A stretch of DNA of 8,251 bases from Planctomycetota bacterium (lineage in GTDB: Bacteria; Planctomycetota; Phycisphaerae; Phycisphaerales; UBA1924), in assembly GCA_023434205.1 (NCBI GenBank), contig JAEYTB010000231.1, forward strand, positions 1 through 8,251, written 5' to 3'. Below are positions 7,183 to 8,251 of the stretch, in pieces. Position 1 is the first letter of the stretch. Each line of letters starts with the position of its first letter. The notes beneath the pieces are model-generated. The model ran no database searches. It was not told where the DNA came from and saw nothing but the letters and a program-made list of their open reading frames with translations. A program made the translations under genes and the position numbers.

Positions 7183-8178
7183 ATGATCCGACTGCTCGCG
7201 CTCTTCGCCCTGCTCCTCGCCGCGACGACCGCCCGCGCGCAGTCCACCATTGCGCTCAGGCCCTGGGCCAAGGCCACCCCCGGCGCCGCCGTCCGCATGG
7301 CCGACATCGCCGACCTCACCGGCCCCGAGGCCCAGGCCCTCGCGAACGTCGTCGTCGCCACCAGCGAGGACCTCTCCCGCTCGGCCCGCATCGACCTCGC
7401 CCAGGTCCGGCGTGCCGCGGAAACACACGCCCGCGTCAACCTCGGCCGCATCAGCTTCTCCGGGTCCACGTGCATGGTCCGCGTGATCGCCGCAGAGCCC
7501 GCCGCGCCGCCGTCGAGCACCCCCGCCACGACCGCCGCGCCCCGCGCCGACGCCGTCCGCCACCACGTCGCCACACGCATCGCCCAGTTCCTGGGGGTCG
7601 AAGAATCCGACCTCCGCCTCACCTTCGAGGACGGGGCCGACCTGCTGAACAGCCCAGCCTCGGGCCGCACCGTCGCCGTGCAGCCCGCCGCCCTCAGCGA
7701 CCGCATGCCCATCAACGTCCGCGTCTACCGCGCCGATGTGCTCGAGGCCGAGGGCGTGGTCCGCGTGGGCGTCCTCGTCCGTCGCCAGGTGCTCATCGCC
7801 CGCGATGCCCTCTCCCGCGCCGACTCCATCGACATGGAGCGCATCGACCAGCAGGAGCAGTGGCTGGGCCCCTCCGTCATCCCCGCACGGCGCGAGCAGG
7901 TCCTGGGCGCGGTCGCCCGAACCCGCGTCGAGCCCGGCCGCGTCATCCTTGCACGCGATGTCGAGGCCCCCATCGTCATCGCCCGCGGCGACCTGGTCAG
8001 CATCGACTGCATCTCCGGCTCCGTCGTCGTCAGCACCACCGCCCGCGCCAAAGAGCCCGGGCGCGAGGGCGACGTCATCCAGTTCCAGAGCCTCAGCAGC
8101 AAGAAAACCTTCGCGGCCAAGGTCAGCGGCCGCGGCCGCGCCGTCCTGGTCGCGGACGAAGCAAGGGCCGGCCTATGA
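7183..8178 (+). CDS. flgA: Flagellar P-ring assembly chaperone FlgA
   Basis: This 331-residue periplasmic protein helps FlgI polymerise into the P ring around the rod. A Sec signal peptide (1-19, cleavage probably after ARA before QS) is followed by an N-terminal domain (about 21-104). An Ala/Pro/Thr-rich linker (about 104-122) comes next. A middle region (123-200) begins VRHHVATRIAQFLGV, the usual FlgA start. The C-terminal SAF/ChapFlgA region (about 200-325) contains RQVLIARDALSRADSI, then GAVARTRVEPGRVILARDVE and IARGDLVSI, the typical SAF pattern of two arms. E. coli FlgA is about 219 residues; the extra length is the N-terminal domain and linker. Its stop overlaps the flgH start as ATGA. 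The family call rests on the C-terminal half and the context; the N-terminal domain alone is not recognised. Confidence 0.92.
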   Translation: MIRLLALFALLLAATTARAQSTIALRPWAKATPGAAVRMADIADLTGPEAQALANVVVATSEDLSRSARIDLAQVRRAAETHARVNLGRISFSGSTCMVRVIAAEPAAPPSSTPATTAAPRADAVRHHVATRIAQFLGVEESDLRLTFEDGADLLNSPASGRTVAVQPAALSDRMPINVRVYRADVLEAEGVVRVGVLVRRQVLIARDALSRADSIDMERIDQQEQWLGPSVIPARREQVLGAVARTRVEPGRVILARDVEAPIVIARGDLVSIDCISGSVVVSTTARAKEPGREGDVIQFQSLSSKKTFAAKVSGRGRAVLVADEARAGL

Positions 8179-8251
8179 ACACGCTCCTCATCCTCGCCGC
8201 AGTCTGCACCCTCGCGACCTCCGCGCACGCCCAGAGCCTCCTGCGCCGCCC
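8175..8251 (+). CDS. flgH: Flagellar L-ring protein FlgH, N-terminal fragment
   Basis: Only the first 25 codons lie in the window. The ATG overlaps the flgA stop (ATGA), and AAGGG lies 7 nt upstream. The visible sequence is a Sec signal peptide: a hydrophobic core LLILAAVCTLATS, then AHA before QS, a good signal peptidase I site and similar to that of the FlgA ahead. FlgH forms the outer-membrane L ring that lets the rod pass through, and flgH commonly follows flgA in this gene order. The only cysteine (residue 11) sits inside the hydrophobic core without a proper lipobox, whereas E. coli FlgH is a lipoprotein. The identity rests on the neighbours and the secreted start, so another exported flagellar protein such as FlgI cannot be excluded. 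Confidence 0.65.
   Translation, partial: MNTLLILAAVCTLATSAHAQSLLRR

Noticed and set aside
5478..7715. A 745-codon open frame on the minus strand
   Set aside because: It lies opposite flgF, flgG and flgA. Its translation is dominated by Ala, Gly, Val and Asp and looks like a shadow of GC-rich codons.

Overview
The window is very GC-rich DNA with dense, G/C-ended codons and short spacers. It reads as bacterial chromosome from a motile Gram-negative-type organism. The flagellar genes for the distal rod and the L and P rings imply an outer membrane. The order flgF-flgG-flgA-flgH, the long FlgA, and the long RluD-type enzyme beside a proline-tailed membrane protein would fit a planctomycete of the Phycisphaerae type. 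That taxonomic guess rests on general resemblance only and is tentative.

Left part, minus strand (1-5403): three genes are read leftwards and probably co-transcribed. The first is a single-pass membrane protein with a TPR-like helical region and a tail that is about 40% proline. The second, 17 nt later, is an RluA/RluD-family 23S rRNA pseudouridine synthase. After a 75-nt gap holding two hairpins comes a very large multi-sensor protein (CHASE, then three PAS domains, GAF and a fourth PAS). It continues past the left edge of the window, so its output domain is not visible.

Middle (5404-5588): a 185-bp divergent promoter region. It carries a near-consensus sigma-54 (-24/-12) element pointing towards the flagellar genes. 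It also has a perfect 11-bp inverted repeat with one copy next to each divergent start codon.

Right part, plus strand (5589-8251): a tightly packed flagellar operon. flgF and flgG encode rod proteins. flgA encodes the periplasmic P-ring assembly chaperone. flgH encodes the L-ring protein and is cut off by the right edge. Spacing is 9 nt (flgF-flgG), 4 nt (flgG-flgA) and an ATGA overlap (flgA-flgH), so the genes are likely translationally coupled.

No RNA genes, insertion sequences, CRISPR arrays or phage genes were seen. I see no convincing new multi-gene system. The points most worth a second look are the nearly leaderless sigma-54-like start of the flagellar operon, the shared 11-mer in the divergent region, the hairpin touching the sensor start codon, and a FlgH that seems to lack a lipobox.
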